Source: Desulfobacter hydrogenophilus (GTDB lineage: Bacteria > Desulfobacterota > Desulfobacteria > Desulfobacterales > Desulfobacteraceae). From it: a DNA stretch of 64,000 nucleotides. This document shows, piece by piece, positions 44,057 to 52,834 of the stretch. A program made the position numbers and the translations under genes. Where the stretch lies: positions 3,660,501 to 3,724,500 of the forward strand of contig NZ_CP036313.1 of the NCBI RefSeq assembly GCF_004319545.1. The letters are read 5' to 3'. The number at the start of each line of letters is the position of its first letter. Within the stretch, counting starts at the first letter, position 1. The notes under the pieces are model-generated. The model was given only the letters and a program-made list of their open reading frames with translations. It did no database searches and was not told the origin of the DNA.

Positions 44057-45820
44057 TTAAGCGGGCCAGGTGCCAAAGGGCTGTTTTTCAAATTTCATTG
44101 AACCGTCACTGCCCTTGTAGATGTTGATCCATGCATTCCAGTTTTGGGTATCTGTCTGGGGGTAATCCAGACGATAGTGACTGCAGCGGCTCTCTTTGCG
44201 CATGAGGGATGCCTTGAGCTTCATTTCAGCGCTGATGATCATGTTGGCGGTTTCAAACGCCAGCCGCAATTCGTGTAAATTGGCAGCTTTAAGCATTGGT
44301 ATGTGATGATCTCTCAATTCTTCAACATAGGCCAATGCCGCGTTAAGGAGCCTTTCTTTTTTTATGTATATGATGAAATTGGGAATCATGATGCCCTGCA
44401 AGGTCTGGGTCACCCATGCGGGGCTGTAACCGGATTCTTTTTTTAACGGTGCAAGTATCTGGGCCTGTACTTCATTCATTTTGGATTTTGAAATTTCCGG
44501 CATTTTGACACCCTGGCAATATTCAGCAGCCGCCTTTCCTGCAACACCACCTTGTACCGCAGAACCGGCCAATGAGGAGCCGATCTGGGTATAGATTGCC
44601 CCGGCCATATAGGAACCCAATGCATCACCGGCAGCGTATAGCCCTGGGATGGTTGATTCACATTTTTCATTGATGGGTGTCAGTCCTTCGGATTTATGGA
44701 TGGCCATTCCGGCTGAGGAACCGCCCACACTTGTTCCTCCCATTCCCGGAGGGGCTCCACCCTCTTTGGGCGGGCCGCCAGGCCCGGGCCGTTTTCCGTC
44801 TTTGGGCCCTCTTTCGCCTCCTGGATGGCCGTTTCGTTTAAATTCATCGGGAACGTAGGGCCCGCCTTCAGGTTCTTTTTCTCCACCGGCACCGGGAGGG
44901 CCCATCTTAACGGGATTCCCGTTCATGTATGCCTTGTAATTCAAGTCCATACCCAGATCATGGTGTACTTCAACCCCTGTTGTGCCGGGTTTTCTTTCAA
45001 ACATACCATGCCATCCGTCAAAACAGGCTGCAGGATGTTCTGCCTGGCCGGGATGCCCGTCGTTCCACTCCTTTCCGGTTACCTTGGCGCCAATGTTATA
45101 GGCCATGACAGTGCCGTCGTGGGTGAGATCACAAATGGGAAATCCATTGGGTTTGAAACCGCCGGCCCCGGTGCACAAAATGACGCTTTTGGCCTTGAAA
45201 AAATGGACTTTTTCTTCATCCAGGCTGAAACCGGCGGCACCGGCAATCCGCCCTTTTTCTTTAATCAAATGGGTGATTACGATTCTTTCTTTGACTGGGA
45301 TATTTCTTTTTTCGACCGGGTTGCTAAAACTCTTGTTATAAAGAGGTGAGTCAAAAAAACCCCATTCCTTGAGTTCATTGACCCGGGACAGGGAATGCTC
45401 AGCCATTTGCCGGGTATAAACCGGATTATTGGTCCCCAATGCAGACCGTGAGACTTTGTCTGTAAATTCATCAAGACTCATTTTTTCAGAATCAGGATCG
45501 AAAGAGAATATTCCTTTTGCAAAGGGCGTCTGACCTGAAGAACCCAGACGGCCTTTGGAGACAAGCATTACTTTGGAACCTGCATCATGTGCCTTGACCG
45601 CGGCAAATAATCCTGCCATCCCGCCGCCGATAACCAGGACATCCGTTTCGTTTTCGGCATTTTTTATTTTGTCGATATCAATTTCAGGGACATTGGCGCT
45701 GCACGCTCCCTGTTCAGGAAATAACCCAATCACAGCCATGGTCGCAAGCCCTGCTGCTCCGCCTGCAAGGGTTATGAACTTGCGGCGGGACACGCCTTTT
45801 GATTTTTGTGAAGATGTCAT
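44057..45820 (-). CDS. Tat-exported FAD flavoprotein (fumarate reductase/AprA superfamily)
   Basis: The 587-residue protein has a twin-arginine signal (SRRKFITLAGG, cleavage near GACSA). The FAD motif VIGGGMAGLFAAVKA follows, then SSGQTPFAKGIFSFD, VILCTGAGGF and a C-terminal FAD motif PGLYAAGDALGSYMAG. The C-terminal helical domain (LAFETANMIISAEMKLKASLMRKESRC) is like succinate/fumarate and APS reductases. Between about 305 and 370 a Pro-Gly-rich low-complexity insertion interrupts the fold. It follows a membrane haem-type protein and a ferredoxin, suggesting an extracytoplasmic reductase. The substrate is unknown. Confidence 0.85.
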   Translation of the reverse strand: MTSSQKSKGVSRRKFITLAGGAAGLATMAVIGLFPEQGACSANVPEIDIDKIKNAENETDVLVIGGGMAGLFAAVKAHDAGSKVMLVSKGRLGSSGQTPFAKGIFSFDPDSEKMSLDEFTDKVSRSALGTNNPVYTRQMAEHSLSRVNELKEWGFFDSPLYNKSFSNPVEKRNIPVKERIVITHLIKEKGRIAGAAGFSLDEEKVHFFKAKSVILCTGAGGFKPNGFPICDLTHDGTVMAYNIGAKVTGKEWNDGHPGQAEHPAACFDGWHGMFERKPGTTGVEVHHDLGMDLNYKAYMNGNPVKMGPPGAGGEKEPEGGPYVPDEFKRNGHPGGERGPKDGKRPGPGGPPKEGGAPPGMGGTSVGGSSAGMAIHKSEGLTPINEKCESTIPGLYAAGDALGSYMAGAIYTQIGSSLAGSAVQGGVAGKAAAEYCQGVKMPEISKSKMNEVQAQILAPLKKESGYSPAWVTQTLQGIMIPNFIIYIKKERLLNAALAYVEELRDHHIPMLKAANLHELRLAFETANMIISAEMKLKASLMRKESRCSHYRLDYPQTDTQNWNAWINIYKGSDGSMKFEKQPFGTWPA

Positions 45821-45831
45821 TTATCTCTCCG

Positions 45832-46458
45832 TTATTTCTTTGATTTTTTAAATGTATAGGTTTTTAAAAGAAGCAAAATTCCGCCTGCGGTCAGTATGCT
45901 GATTAAAATTGACATGGCAGGGGTGGCATGCCGGCCAAGATCCATGGTGTGCCATGCGGCAATAGAAATAAACAGCATTGCCAGAATGCCGTGAAAAATC
46001 CGCCAGGTTTTGTATGTCATGGGCAGTTTGTCCCGCAAAAAAGAAGTCATGCCCAATACCAGCATTAGGCACCATGCAATGATACCCAGCACAACCCCCT
46101 GATTCATGGTGGTGATGATGGTAACAAAGGCGTCCACAGGGGAAATGCCCGATTCAAAGAAGCGTGGAATCACAAGATAAAACGGATGTAAAAATAAAAT
46201 GGTGATAAATGTATACCCAATGACTTTATGATATTTTACCACGCGGCCCATGGTAAGATCGGTCATGAAGGATCTGCTGGTGCGTGCCCAGAAAAACTGT
46301 CCGATCATCTGGCAAAAGGCCAGAATGGTTATAATGGAAAGCGATTCTTTCAATACGGTACGCTCCGGGAAATTACCCGTTGCCCAGATAAGCACCGGTA
46401 TGCCCATGAAAACCAGTATGGATAGTCGAAAGAATCTGCTTTTTATATATGTGCTCAT
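45832..46458 (-). CDS. Ferric-reductase-like transmembrane (haem b) protein
   Basis: The 208-residue membrane protein has about six helices and resembles the ferric reductase-like/MsrQ domain. Candidate haem-ligand His residues lie in VKYHKVIGYTF, ILFLHPFYLV, WRIFHGILAM and AAWHTMDLG. It should move electrons across the membrane between quinone or ferredoxin and the exported flavoprotein encoded next. The ATG at 46456-46458 is 2 bp after the ferredoxin stop; a start 12 bases earlier would overlap it. Confidence 0.85.
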   Translation of the reverse strand: MSTYIKSRFFRLSILVFMGIPVLIWATGNFPERTVLKESLSIITILAFCQMIGQFFWARTSRSFMTDLTMGRVVKYHKVIGYTFITILFLHPFYLVIPRFFESGISPVDAFVTIITTMNQGVVLGIIAWCLMLVLGMTSFLRDKLPMTYKTWRIFHGILAMLFISIAAWHTMDLGRHATPAMSILISILTAGGILLLLKTYTFKKSKK

Positions 46459-46460
46459 TT

Positions 46461-46676
46461 TTACCCCCATGAAACCACAACCGGTATGGCTTTTTCTGGT
46501 GAAATGGTGATGGCATCAACAGGACAATACATCCTGCACAGATGGCATATCTGGCAGTCCGCCGGATATGCAATGAATGCTTTTTTTGTTTTTGGATCTT
46601 TGCGAATGACGTCGGTGGGGCATGTTTCTATGCATGTTCCACAACCAATACATCCTTGAATCGTTTCTATGGTCAT
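46461..46676 (-). CDS. 2[4Fe-4S] ferredoxin
   Basis: The 71-residue protein has two cluster motifs, CIGCGTCIETCP and CQICHLCRMYCP, and no signal peptide. A strong GGAGG site precedes the ATG. It is the first gene of a unit with a membrane haem-type protein, a Tat flavoprotein and an exporter. Ferredoxins like this resemble AprB/FrdB-type electron carriers. It may stay cytoplasmic or ride with the Tat substrate. Confidence 0.92.
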   Translation of the reverse strand: MTIETIQGCIGCGTCIETCPTDVIRKDPKTKKAFIAYPADCQICHLCRMYCPVDAITISPEKAIPVVVSWG

Positions 46677-46709
46677 TAATTTCCTCCTATGTCCTTTGTG
46701 TAATAATTG

Positions 46710-46721
46710 TTAGATAACTAA
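46710..46721. promoter_or_regulatory. MarR/SlyA-type operator upstream of the ferredoxin gene
   Basis: TTAGATAACTAA has the form TTAG-N4-CTAA, like the sites before marR at 47240-47251. It lies 34 bp before the ferredoxin ATG. An overlapping palindrome, ATAACT-A-AGTTAT, spans 46714-46726. Confidence 0.65.
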
Positions 46722-46773
46722 GTTATAAGTTATATTAATTTAAAGATGCGATTGGTCATGCATTTACCCGAGA

Positions 46774-47220
46774 TCATATGCCTGGATCAGAGCCACCAAG
46801 GGTGTTGCGAACGCCTTCAAGGGGATTGCGCAATGTCTCAATTTCTTTTTGGCTCAGCTCTGAACGGATTTCATCTTCAATCTGATCCATCACGGCCAGG
46901 GCAAATTTTGCCGCCTCTTTTCCTTTTGAAGTCAGCGTAACGATTATGGTTCTGTCGTCATTTTTATCCCGCCGACGGTCAATCAGCTTGGAGACTTCCA
47001 TTTTTTTTACCATGTTTGTGACTGTTGCAGGTTTGATATCCAACCCCTCGCCAATCATCCTCTGTGTTAACTCACCATGATGCATCAGTGAGACTAAAAC
47101 CCGTGCCTGCCCAAAATGAATTCCGCCCTCACCCAGTGTACTTCGTAACCTGTCGTTCAGCAATTTTCCTATGTGCATAAAAAGATGCATCAAGGGTTTG
47201 TTTGAATTTTCATATGTCAT
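46774..47220 (-). CDS. MarR/SlyA-family transcriptional regulator
   Basis: The 148-residue protein has the winged HTH of MarR type (about 40-105): LTQRMIGEGLDIKPATVTNMVKKME, followed by the wing DRRRDKNDDRTIIVTLTSKG. The start of its own unit carries the exact SlyA consensus palindrome TTAGCAAGCTAA. It should repress itself and the redox-exporter genes downstream, responding to a small phenolic or redox ligand. The ligand is inference. Confidence 0.9.
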   Translation of the reverse strand: MTYENSNKPLMHLFMHIGKLLNDRLRSTLGEGGIHFGQARVLVSLMHHGELTQRMIGEGLDIKPATVTNMVKKMEVSKLIDRRRDKNDDRTIIVTLTSKGKEAAKFALAVMDQIEDEIRSELSQKEIETLRNPLEGVRNTLGGSDPGI

Positions 47221-47239
47221 AATTACTTCCTCTTTAAAT

Positions 47240-47251
47240 TTAGCAAGCTAA
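47240..47251. promoter_or_regulatory. SlyA-consensus operator upstream of marR
   Basis: TTAGCAAGCTAA is a perfect palindrome and equals the published SlyA consensus as I know it. It lies 19 bp upstream of the marR ATG, where binding would block its promoter or translation start. Confidence 0.8.
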
Positions 47252-47254
47252 ACG

Positions 47255-47266
47255 TTAGTGGACTAG
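47255..47266. promoter_or_regulatory. Second MarR half-palindrome upstream of marR
   Basis: TTAGTGGACTAG is TTAG-N4-CTAG, one base from the form shared by the other two sites, and is spaced 15 bp from the SlyA-consensus site. It may be a second operator. Confidence 0.5.
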
Positions 47267-47436
47267 CTGTCAAGTGTTTTTTTCACTAAAAATTTTCAGG
47301 GTATAGTTCCGGTCAACCAAAACCGGAAATCCACAAATTATGCCCATCTTTTTCACAATGAATTCACACAATGTAATAATATATGAGGCCTTGGATAAGA
47401 GATACTGTATAGACTAATTACAAAGGGAAACAGTTC

Positions 47437-48279
47437 ATGTTCAAACACAAAATATCTACCTATCGGATGATACTGGCTTGCCTTGGGGCCTGCACCATCT
47501 TCTTTGCTGTCGGCTGTGCAGGTAAAAATACGGCCCCGATCCTGAGCCTGTGGCCTGCGGCCGTCATCACGGCAGACGGGTATGATGCAGACTGGCCAGA
47601 AACCCCGCCCCTTTACCATGATACGGAGAACCGGCTGTCCATACGAGCGATGAATAACAGCCAGGCTCTCTATGTGGCAGCATCGGTGGGCAGTCAGCCC
47701 TTGCAGGCAAGTTTTATCAGTGGAGGAGTCAGCCTTTCAGTGATCCCGGAGCACGATCCGGAACACCCCTTTACCATCCAGATCAAGGGGGAGGGACGTC
47801 CCCAAAGACCGAGGACAAACCGAAAAAAGGAAATGAATAAAAACAACGGTCCCGGCCAGATGCCCGGATTTGTCATGGCCGACACTCTGACAATTATCTA
47901 TCCTCATGGATCAAATCCCATGGACATGAGTTTTGAAGAGGCAAAAAAGTTGGGGATTACCATCGCACTCACAGAAAATACCGGCCGCATGGTCATTGAG
48001 GCGGCAATCCGGTTCGATGCCATCTCTTCTTTGGAGGAGTTTGCCCCGGACAGGCGGGTCTCTCTGGTACTTACCTCTGGCCAGAACCGCAAAGACAAGC
48101 CCTCTGACAACAGGCCTTCGGGTATGGGTGGCGGAGGCGGCAGAATGGGTGGAGGCGGCGGCCCTGGTGGGAGCGGCAAGGGCATGAAAGAGACAACCTC
48201 AGCCTTTGAGGCACGGCTGAATCTGATCCTGGTCAGTGGACCAGCTTACGAGGGGACTCCTGTTCAGAATCCATTCTGA
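47437..48279 (+). CDS. Lipoprotein with CBM9-like domain and Gly-rich stretch
   Basis: The 280-residue protein has a lipoprotein signal (FFAVGCAGK, lipobox Cys about residue 27). A segment AVITADGYDADWPE followed by LYVAASV resembles the start of CBM9-like/DOMON-type beta-sandwich domains (about 45-230). Near the C-terminus a Gly-rich run (about 229-250) is inserted, and a PQRPRTNRKK basic stretch sits near 125. It is divergent from the MarR redox unit; both contain Pro/Gly-rich insertions. It may sit in the outer membrane. Function unknown. Confidence 0.7.
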   Translation: MFKHKISTYRMILACLGACTIFFAVGCAGKNTAPILSLWPAAVITADGYDADWPETPPLYHDTENRLSIRAMNNSQALYVAASVGSQPLQASFISGGVSLSVIPEHDPEHPFTIQIKGEGRPQRPRTNRKKEMNKNNGPGQMPGFVMADTLTIIYPHGSNPMDMSFEEAKKLGITIALTENTGRMVIEAAIRFDAISSLEEFAPDRRVSLVLTSGQNRKDKPSDNRPSGMGGGGGRMGGGGGPGGSGKGMKETTSAFEARLNLILVSGPAYEGTPVQNPF

Positions 48280-48339
48280 TGGCATACTATTTTAAGGGAC
48301 AGCAATCATGGTATACCTTTTCTGTTTTTGAGACTTTCT

Positions 48340-48635
48340 AGTGGGGATGATTTCTTTTGGCATTGTTCACCGTCAGGAAAAACAAATACGCAGCTGTGAT
48401 TGCGTCAATCTTAATTTTCAAGATGGTCATATATTCGGGCAATAGCCACAAGTGAAATGAGTAATGCCAAGGTCCACAATAATAGAATTTTTCCATTCCC
48501 ATTGCAAAACATGACCATATGGTCTTTTTTGGCATAGTCCATAGGGATGCACATAACCTTGGACCTGTCTTTTGCCATTTCAAAAAGGGTCAGGATTTCT
48601 TGACTTTGATTCTGAAAAATGTTTCTTTTTTTCAT
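48340..48635 (-). pseudogene. IS110-like transposase remnant
   Basis: A minus-strand frame from an ATG at 48633-48635 with a GGAG site reads MKKRNIFQNQSQEILTLFE and then VMCIPMDYAKKDHMVMFCN, which resembles the N-terminus of IS110-family transposases with the DEDD Asp in DYAKKDH. After about 50 codons the similarity ends and the frame stops at 48411. The remaining roughly 350 residues are missing. This is the left part of the 958-bp gene-free stretch 48280-49237. Confidence 0.6.
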
Positions 48636-48876
48636 AGTGAAGCTCCTTATAACAGCCATGGGCTGATTTGGTCTATCAATACCGAGGTTCAACCTACAAC
48701 AAAGCATGAAAGTAATTCAGTCACTTATTGGAACTTTCATATAAACATTCAACTGCCTCATTGCAGATTGATCTTTAAAATATCACCATTTATGGATGGT
48801 AATTTTTGTTTATGAGGAGTTTCACTATTTGAGGGGCAAAAACCATAAATTCAGAGGGAAAGCGAAACTATTACCT

Positions 48877-48950
48877 CAAAATGATTGAGTCGTGATTCTG
48901 TGTGAGACTGAATGAAATTCTCTCACAAACTCACGCCATCAATCATTTTG
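48877..48950. repeat. Three-tier perfect palindrome (74 bp)
   Basis: The outer arms CAAAATGATTGA (48877-48888) and TCAATCATTTTG (48939-48950) pair perfectly over 12 bp. Inside, GTGA pairs with TCAC, then TGTGAGA with TCTCACA. No gene overlaps it. It could be an insertion-sequence end, a small fold-back element or a strong terminator. Confidence 0.65.
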
Positions 48951-49159
48951 TAATGTACCGGTATAAAAGCGGACTATAACTATTTCAGAAAGGTGAGAAA
49001 TGGCAGAAGCAAGGCTCGGTTCTCTTAGAAATATGACATACCTTTTTATTGAGTTTCAAAAAACGTTCGTTTTATGAAATTTATTTCGAGCCGCTACAAA
49101 TATCGCCTCCGGTTAGGCTGGTTGGCCGCAAAAATATCGTACGCTTAGGAATGAGGCCG

Positions 49160-49229
49160 AAATAACTTGATCTGGGAGCGTGAGCGTCTCGCCCGTGCTC
49201 CCGGATATAGCAAAATAGGCAAGTTATTT
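49160..49229. repeat. Fold-back element near the Pfa locus 3' end
   Basis: AAATAACTTG (49160-49169) and CAAGTTATTT (49220-49229) form a perfect 10-bp stem, with GGGAGC/GCTCCC inside. The right arm GGCAAGTTATTT also occurs in the MITE-like element at 36570-36581, so they may be related. It lies just past the stop of the Pfa gene on the minus strand and may act as a terminator. Confidence 0.55.
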
Positions 49230-49237
49230 AAGACCTG

Positions 49238-52200
49238 TCAGGATTGGTTAGATAGTTTTCTTTCTTTTTTTATATTCGTTTCAATGGGTAAGGCCTGCAA
49301 AGAAAAACAAAAATTTTTCATTTCATATATGCAGATTCCATCCACGCACAGGGTACCGTCAGCCGTTGCCCGGCAACCTGTTTCGTCCATGGTACACGCA
49401 CTGATGTGAGCCTGGACAACAATGTTTGCGTTCGATTGGATGATCTGTCCCCGGTATATCCATTCATGTTCATGGTTTTCAGCAACTGCAGGAGCAAATA
49501 GTTCCGGGTTGAGATCGAATTTTTTGATCATGAATAATCGGATCAACTGGAGGAATGATTCTACGCCTAACGACCCCGGGCAGACCGGGTCCTGATAAAA
49601 ATGGGCATGAAAGAACCACTCATCAGGGTCCACTTGTTTTTCACCCTGGATCAGCCCCTGGCCGTGCAACCCTGCTTTGAAATCAAGGCAGGTAATTTTG
49701 TCTATCATTCTCAACGCTTTTCCCGGCATCCCCGTATTGGGGCCGATATTTTGATCTTCCGGGGTTAGGGGCGCATGATCTTCAAGTACGATATCAGATG
49801 GTTGGCTCTTTTTTTCAATGGTCAAAAACGCCTCAGGTTCCCGAATTCCCACCTGTTTGGACAAGGCATCAGACGTAAAAAATCCAAAATTAGTGGTGCC
49901 GGTGTAAACAGATTTCCCCTTGTTTTTCACATCCATATCAAAGTTTTGGATGATCATGCCACCAGCCATGGAAACATCGGTCATTCTGACACGGATTTTG
50001 ACGGACCCGGAGGTCCGGGTCAGATTTTTGATCAGTTTGGCTTTTCCCCCAAGGTTTCTGAAATGCAGGCGATCTTCGCAGGTCAGGGCAGCACCGCCAT
50101 ATGCAGCAAGCCATCCACAGGGTTGAAGGGCTACTTCAAGGAGAATACAAAAAGGCATGGCATCGCTATGGTTGGCTGCGAAATACCAGGCGTCTTTATC
50201 AATCTTGTACGTGGTTTCTATCCATCCGCCAGGTGCGGTTTGCCACGCTGGATGGTCTGCTTTTGTCACCGCATCCATGAAAAAATAGGGCGGTCTTGGC
50301 AGCCTTGCAATTTCACGCTCATGATCAAAAACTTTATAGGGCTCTCCAAATGCATCGGATGGATTTCCCTGGGCAAAGGCTAAAATTTTATCCCGGTCAA
50401 ACAGGGGGGCCGATTTAAATTTATCAAGCAACCCAGGATCCATGACGGCTTCAAATCCCATGATGCTTGCAATGACTGTATTGTTTTCATCCAGGAATGT
50501 AAAATATCCTTTGATTTTGTGCTGATCCTGGTGGTTGACCGAAAATAATATCCGGACCTTATGTCCGCTTTGTCTGGGAAACACGTGAAAAAGTCGTAAA
50601 TTGGCAAAGCTTGCGGGCAGGCAGGCCTGTCCGCAATTATGGAAGGTCCACAAAATGGCCGCCTGGAAGGCTGCATCCAACACCATGGGGTCCATGGCCC
50701 ATTGCCTTGCGTGGGGCGTTTTATACCATGCGCTGATGTCTGGTGCTGTGGTTGTCATTACCTCAATTCCCTTGGAAGATACCCCGCAGATGTCGGAAAT
50801 ACACTGGAGTTCACCTTCATGGAAAAGAATGGTTTCATAGGCCTGATCCATACTTATTTCCCAGGGGTCAAGGTCCATGGAAACTGATTTTGCTAAAACC
50901 GGTGGTTGGGGCAGCGTATCTGCCAATAGCACCTGGGCCCTGGCATGCTGGATTGTTAATCCGTTTTTTCCCGAAGAGGTAATACGACCGGGTGTAAAGT
51001 GTTGATGATCTATGGTGACGCACTTTCCAATGTCCACCTGAACATTTACTTTACCATCACCGGGCACAATCCCTTTGAGCAGTTGCACCTTTTCCATGCC
51101 GGCAAATTGAAGGCCGGGATTGTTTTTTTCGGCACCGCAGGCTAGCAAATCCACCATTAAGGCCAGGGGGACAACCGGTGCATTGTCGATTTTATGGTCT
51201 TCAATGATACAACTGTCCTGGATGCTAAAGGTCTGGGTCAACACTTTATTCATCACAGCAGATGGTTCCGGCACGTCTGAGGGGATGGTGCCCCCCACAA
51301 CGACCTCAACACAGGATCCGTCGGCATTGCCCATTTCTGCTACCATCTGCTGAGCGCCTGCCTGGATGGGGATCAACTCAATATGGCGTTTTTCAAATTC
51401 CCGTTTCAAGGCGTCCGTGACCATGCCGCCGTCCCAGGGCCCCCAATTGATGGCTATTGCCCTGCAATGGGGACGGGTTAATTGTTTGGCCTGGGCGATT
51501 TTATTGAGTACTTCGTTGGCCATGGCGTAGTCACATTGACCGGTATTTCCAAATCTTGCCGCAACCGAGGAGAACATAACCAGATACTTGAGTTTGTCTT
51601 GATCCACTGACGAAAGAAGCGCAAAAAGACCGTTTATTTTTGTTTCAAACACGTTTTTAAATTGGTCAGGTGTTTTTTCACAGATCAATTTGTCTTCAAG
51701 GACACCGGCCCCATGGATTAAGGCCGTCACAGGGCCTAACTGCCGGGTCACCTTTTCCATGGTCTCATTGACAAGGTCTTTATCCCGGATGTCGACGCAG
51801 TAATAGGCAACTTCATTACCCCATTTTTGAATACGTTCCAGATTGGCTTTAATGTCGCGGTTCGAGGCAAAATGGCGATATTGCTTCTCCACCCGGGCAG
51901 GTGTGGGTTTTTCTTTTTCAAAGGCATTGGCAAAAATGGCTTTTTTCATTTGGGCGGGTGTATCCATGCCTTTAAGCCATGCAGGTTCCTCAAAGGGCGG
52001 TTTAGATCTGCCCCAAAGCGCTATTTTGGACCGGCATTGCTTGGCAAGGGCAATGGCACACGCCGCTGTAACGCCCCTGGCACCGCCGGAAATCACCGCA
52101 ACATCGGATTTGTTCAGGCCGATTTCTGAAGGCTTGCCAACAGGTTTGGATACAAGTTCGGGAATGTAACAGTGCTCACGGTCAAGACCCATTTCCACGG

Positions 52201-52834
52201 CACCCCGGGTCATCATCATGGCAACGGCGGCTTCGGCGTTCTTTTTTACGGCTTTGGGATCAAATGGCAGGTCCAGGGCCCGGCACAAAACCTGCTTCCA
52301 TTCAAGGGAGGCTGTTTTGGCAAGACCTGCCATGCCGCCGTACACAGGGCTGATTTGTGTTTCAAAGTTTTTAAACCCAAATCCGCCGCCAAGAAAGCTG
52401 ACGCAGGTCATGAAGCTGCCGCCTGCCTTGGCACTTGCTGTGAGATATGGCCCGTTTTTTGATGCCATGCTGAAGGCCGTTAAAAGAAACTGGCCGGCCA
52501 AAGCGTCGTCCCCGGGTTCACAAAAGGCATCCGGTATAAGGACAAGCCCTGCGGCATCGGGCAGATCCGGAATATTCTCCGGGGTGGCATCGATAATCTG
52601 CGCGGCAAGTTTAAGTTTTTTAAACTCTTTTTTAAATGCCGTGGCAATGCCTGCACTATCTCTTGTCAGGTAAATGATTTTACCTTCAGGGATGTGAATT
52701 TTTGCCCCGTTATAGAAACGGACCTGATGGGCAGGAAAGGTTGTGAGCTCGATCTCCTGCCTGCCAAGTACTTTTAATTTTGTTTCTTCGGCCTGTTCGG
52801 CCAGGTTTGGGTCACTTATGGGGTCATGCGAAGT
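49238..52834 (-). CDS. Pfa synthase second part: KR - PS-DH - FabA-like DH1 - FabA-like DH2
   Basis: About 1198 codons are open from the A9 run to the stop. In order: the KR structural subdomain (to about 52200); catalytic KR with GGARGVTAA near 52100 and DYAMANEVLN near 51530; a polyketide-type dehydratase (about 51230-50420, with LMVDLLACGA and DPMVLDAAFQAA); and two FabA-like domains as in PfaC, DH1 (MPFCILLEVALQPCGWLAAY, near 50150) and DH2 (HAHFYQDPVCPGSLGVE, near 49590). No ATG, GTG or TTG occurs in frame until 52501, inside conserved sequence. It is best read as the C-terminal part of the PfaA-like protein joined by a -1 frameshift. It would reduce and dehydrate the growing acyl chain. 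Confidence 0.85.
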   Translation of the reverse strand, partial: TSHDPISDPNLAEQAEETKLKVLGRQEIELTTFPAHQVRFYNGAKIHIPEGKIIYLTRDSAGIATAFKKEFKKLKLAAQIIDATPENIPDLPDAAGLVLIPDAFCEPGDDALAGQFLLTAFSMASKNGPYLTASAKAGGSFMTCVSFLGGGFGFKNFETQISPVYGGMAGLAKTASLEWKQVLCRALDLPFDPKAVKKNAEAAVAMMMTRGAVEMGLDREHCYIPELVSKPVGKPSEIGLNKSDVAVISGGARGVTAACAIALAKQCRSKIALWGRSKPPFEEPAWLKGMDTPAQMKKAIFANAFEKEKPTPARVEKQYRHFASNRDIKANLERIQKWGNEVAYYCVDIRDKDLVNETMEKVTRQLGPVTALIHGAGVLEDKLICEKTPDQFKNVFETKINGLFALLSSVDQDKLKYLVMFSSVAARFGNTGQCDYAMANEVLNKIAQAKQLTRPHCRAIAINWGPWDGGMVTDALKREFEKRHIELIPIQAGAQQMVAEMGNADGSCVEVVVGGTIPSDVPEPSAVMNKVLTQTFSIQDSCIIEDHKIDNAPVVPLALMVDLLACGAEKNNPGLQFAGMEKVQLLKGIVPGDGKVNVQVDIGKCVTIDHQHFTPGRITSSGKNGLTIQHARAQVLLADTLPQPPVLAKSVSMDLDPWEISMDQAYETILFHEGELQCISDICGVSSKGIEVMTTTAPDISAWYKTPHARQWAMDPMVLDAAFQAAILWTFHNCGQACLPASFANLRLFHVFPRQSGHKVRILFSVNHQDQHKIKGYFTFLDENNTVIASIMGFEAVMDPGLLDKFKSAPLFDRDKILAFAQGNPSDAFGEPYKVFDHEREIARLPRPPYFFMDAVTKADHPAWQTAPGGWIETTYKIDKDAWYFAANHSDAMPFCILLEVALQPCGWLAAYGGAALTCEDRLHFRNLGGKAKLIKNLTRTSGSVKIRVRMTDVSMAGGMIIQNFDMDVKNKGKSVYTGTTNFGFFTSDALSKQVGIREPEAFLTIEKKSQPSDIVLEDHAPLTPEDQNIGPNTGMPGKALRMIDKITCLDFKAGLHGQGLIQGEKQVDPDEWFFHAHFYQDPVCPGSLGVESFLQLIRLFMIKKFDLNPELFAPAVAENHEHEWIYRGQIIQSNANIVVQAHISACTMDETGCRATADGTLCVDGICIYEMKNFCFSLQALPIETNIKKERKLSNQS

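Noticed and set aside
52499..52501. TTG at 52501 as the start of the second Pfa gene
   Set aside because: Homology to the KR structural subdomain continues upstream for about 111 codons in the same frame, and there is no ribosome site before the TTG.
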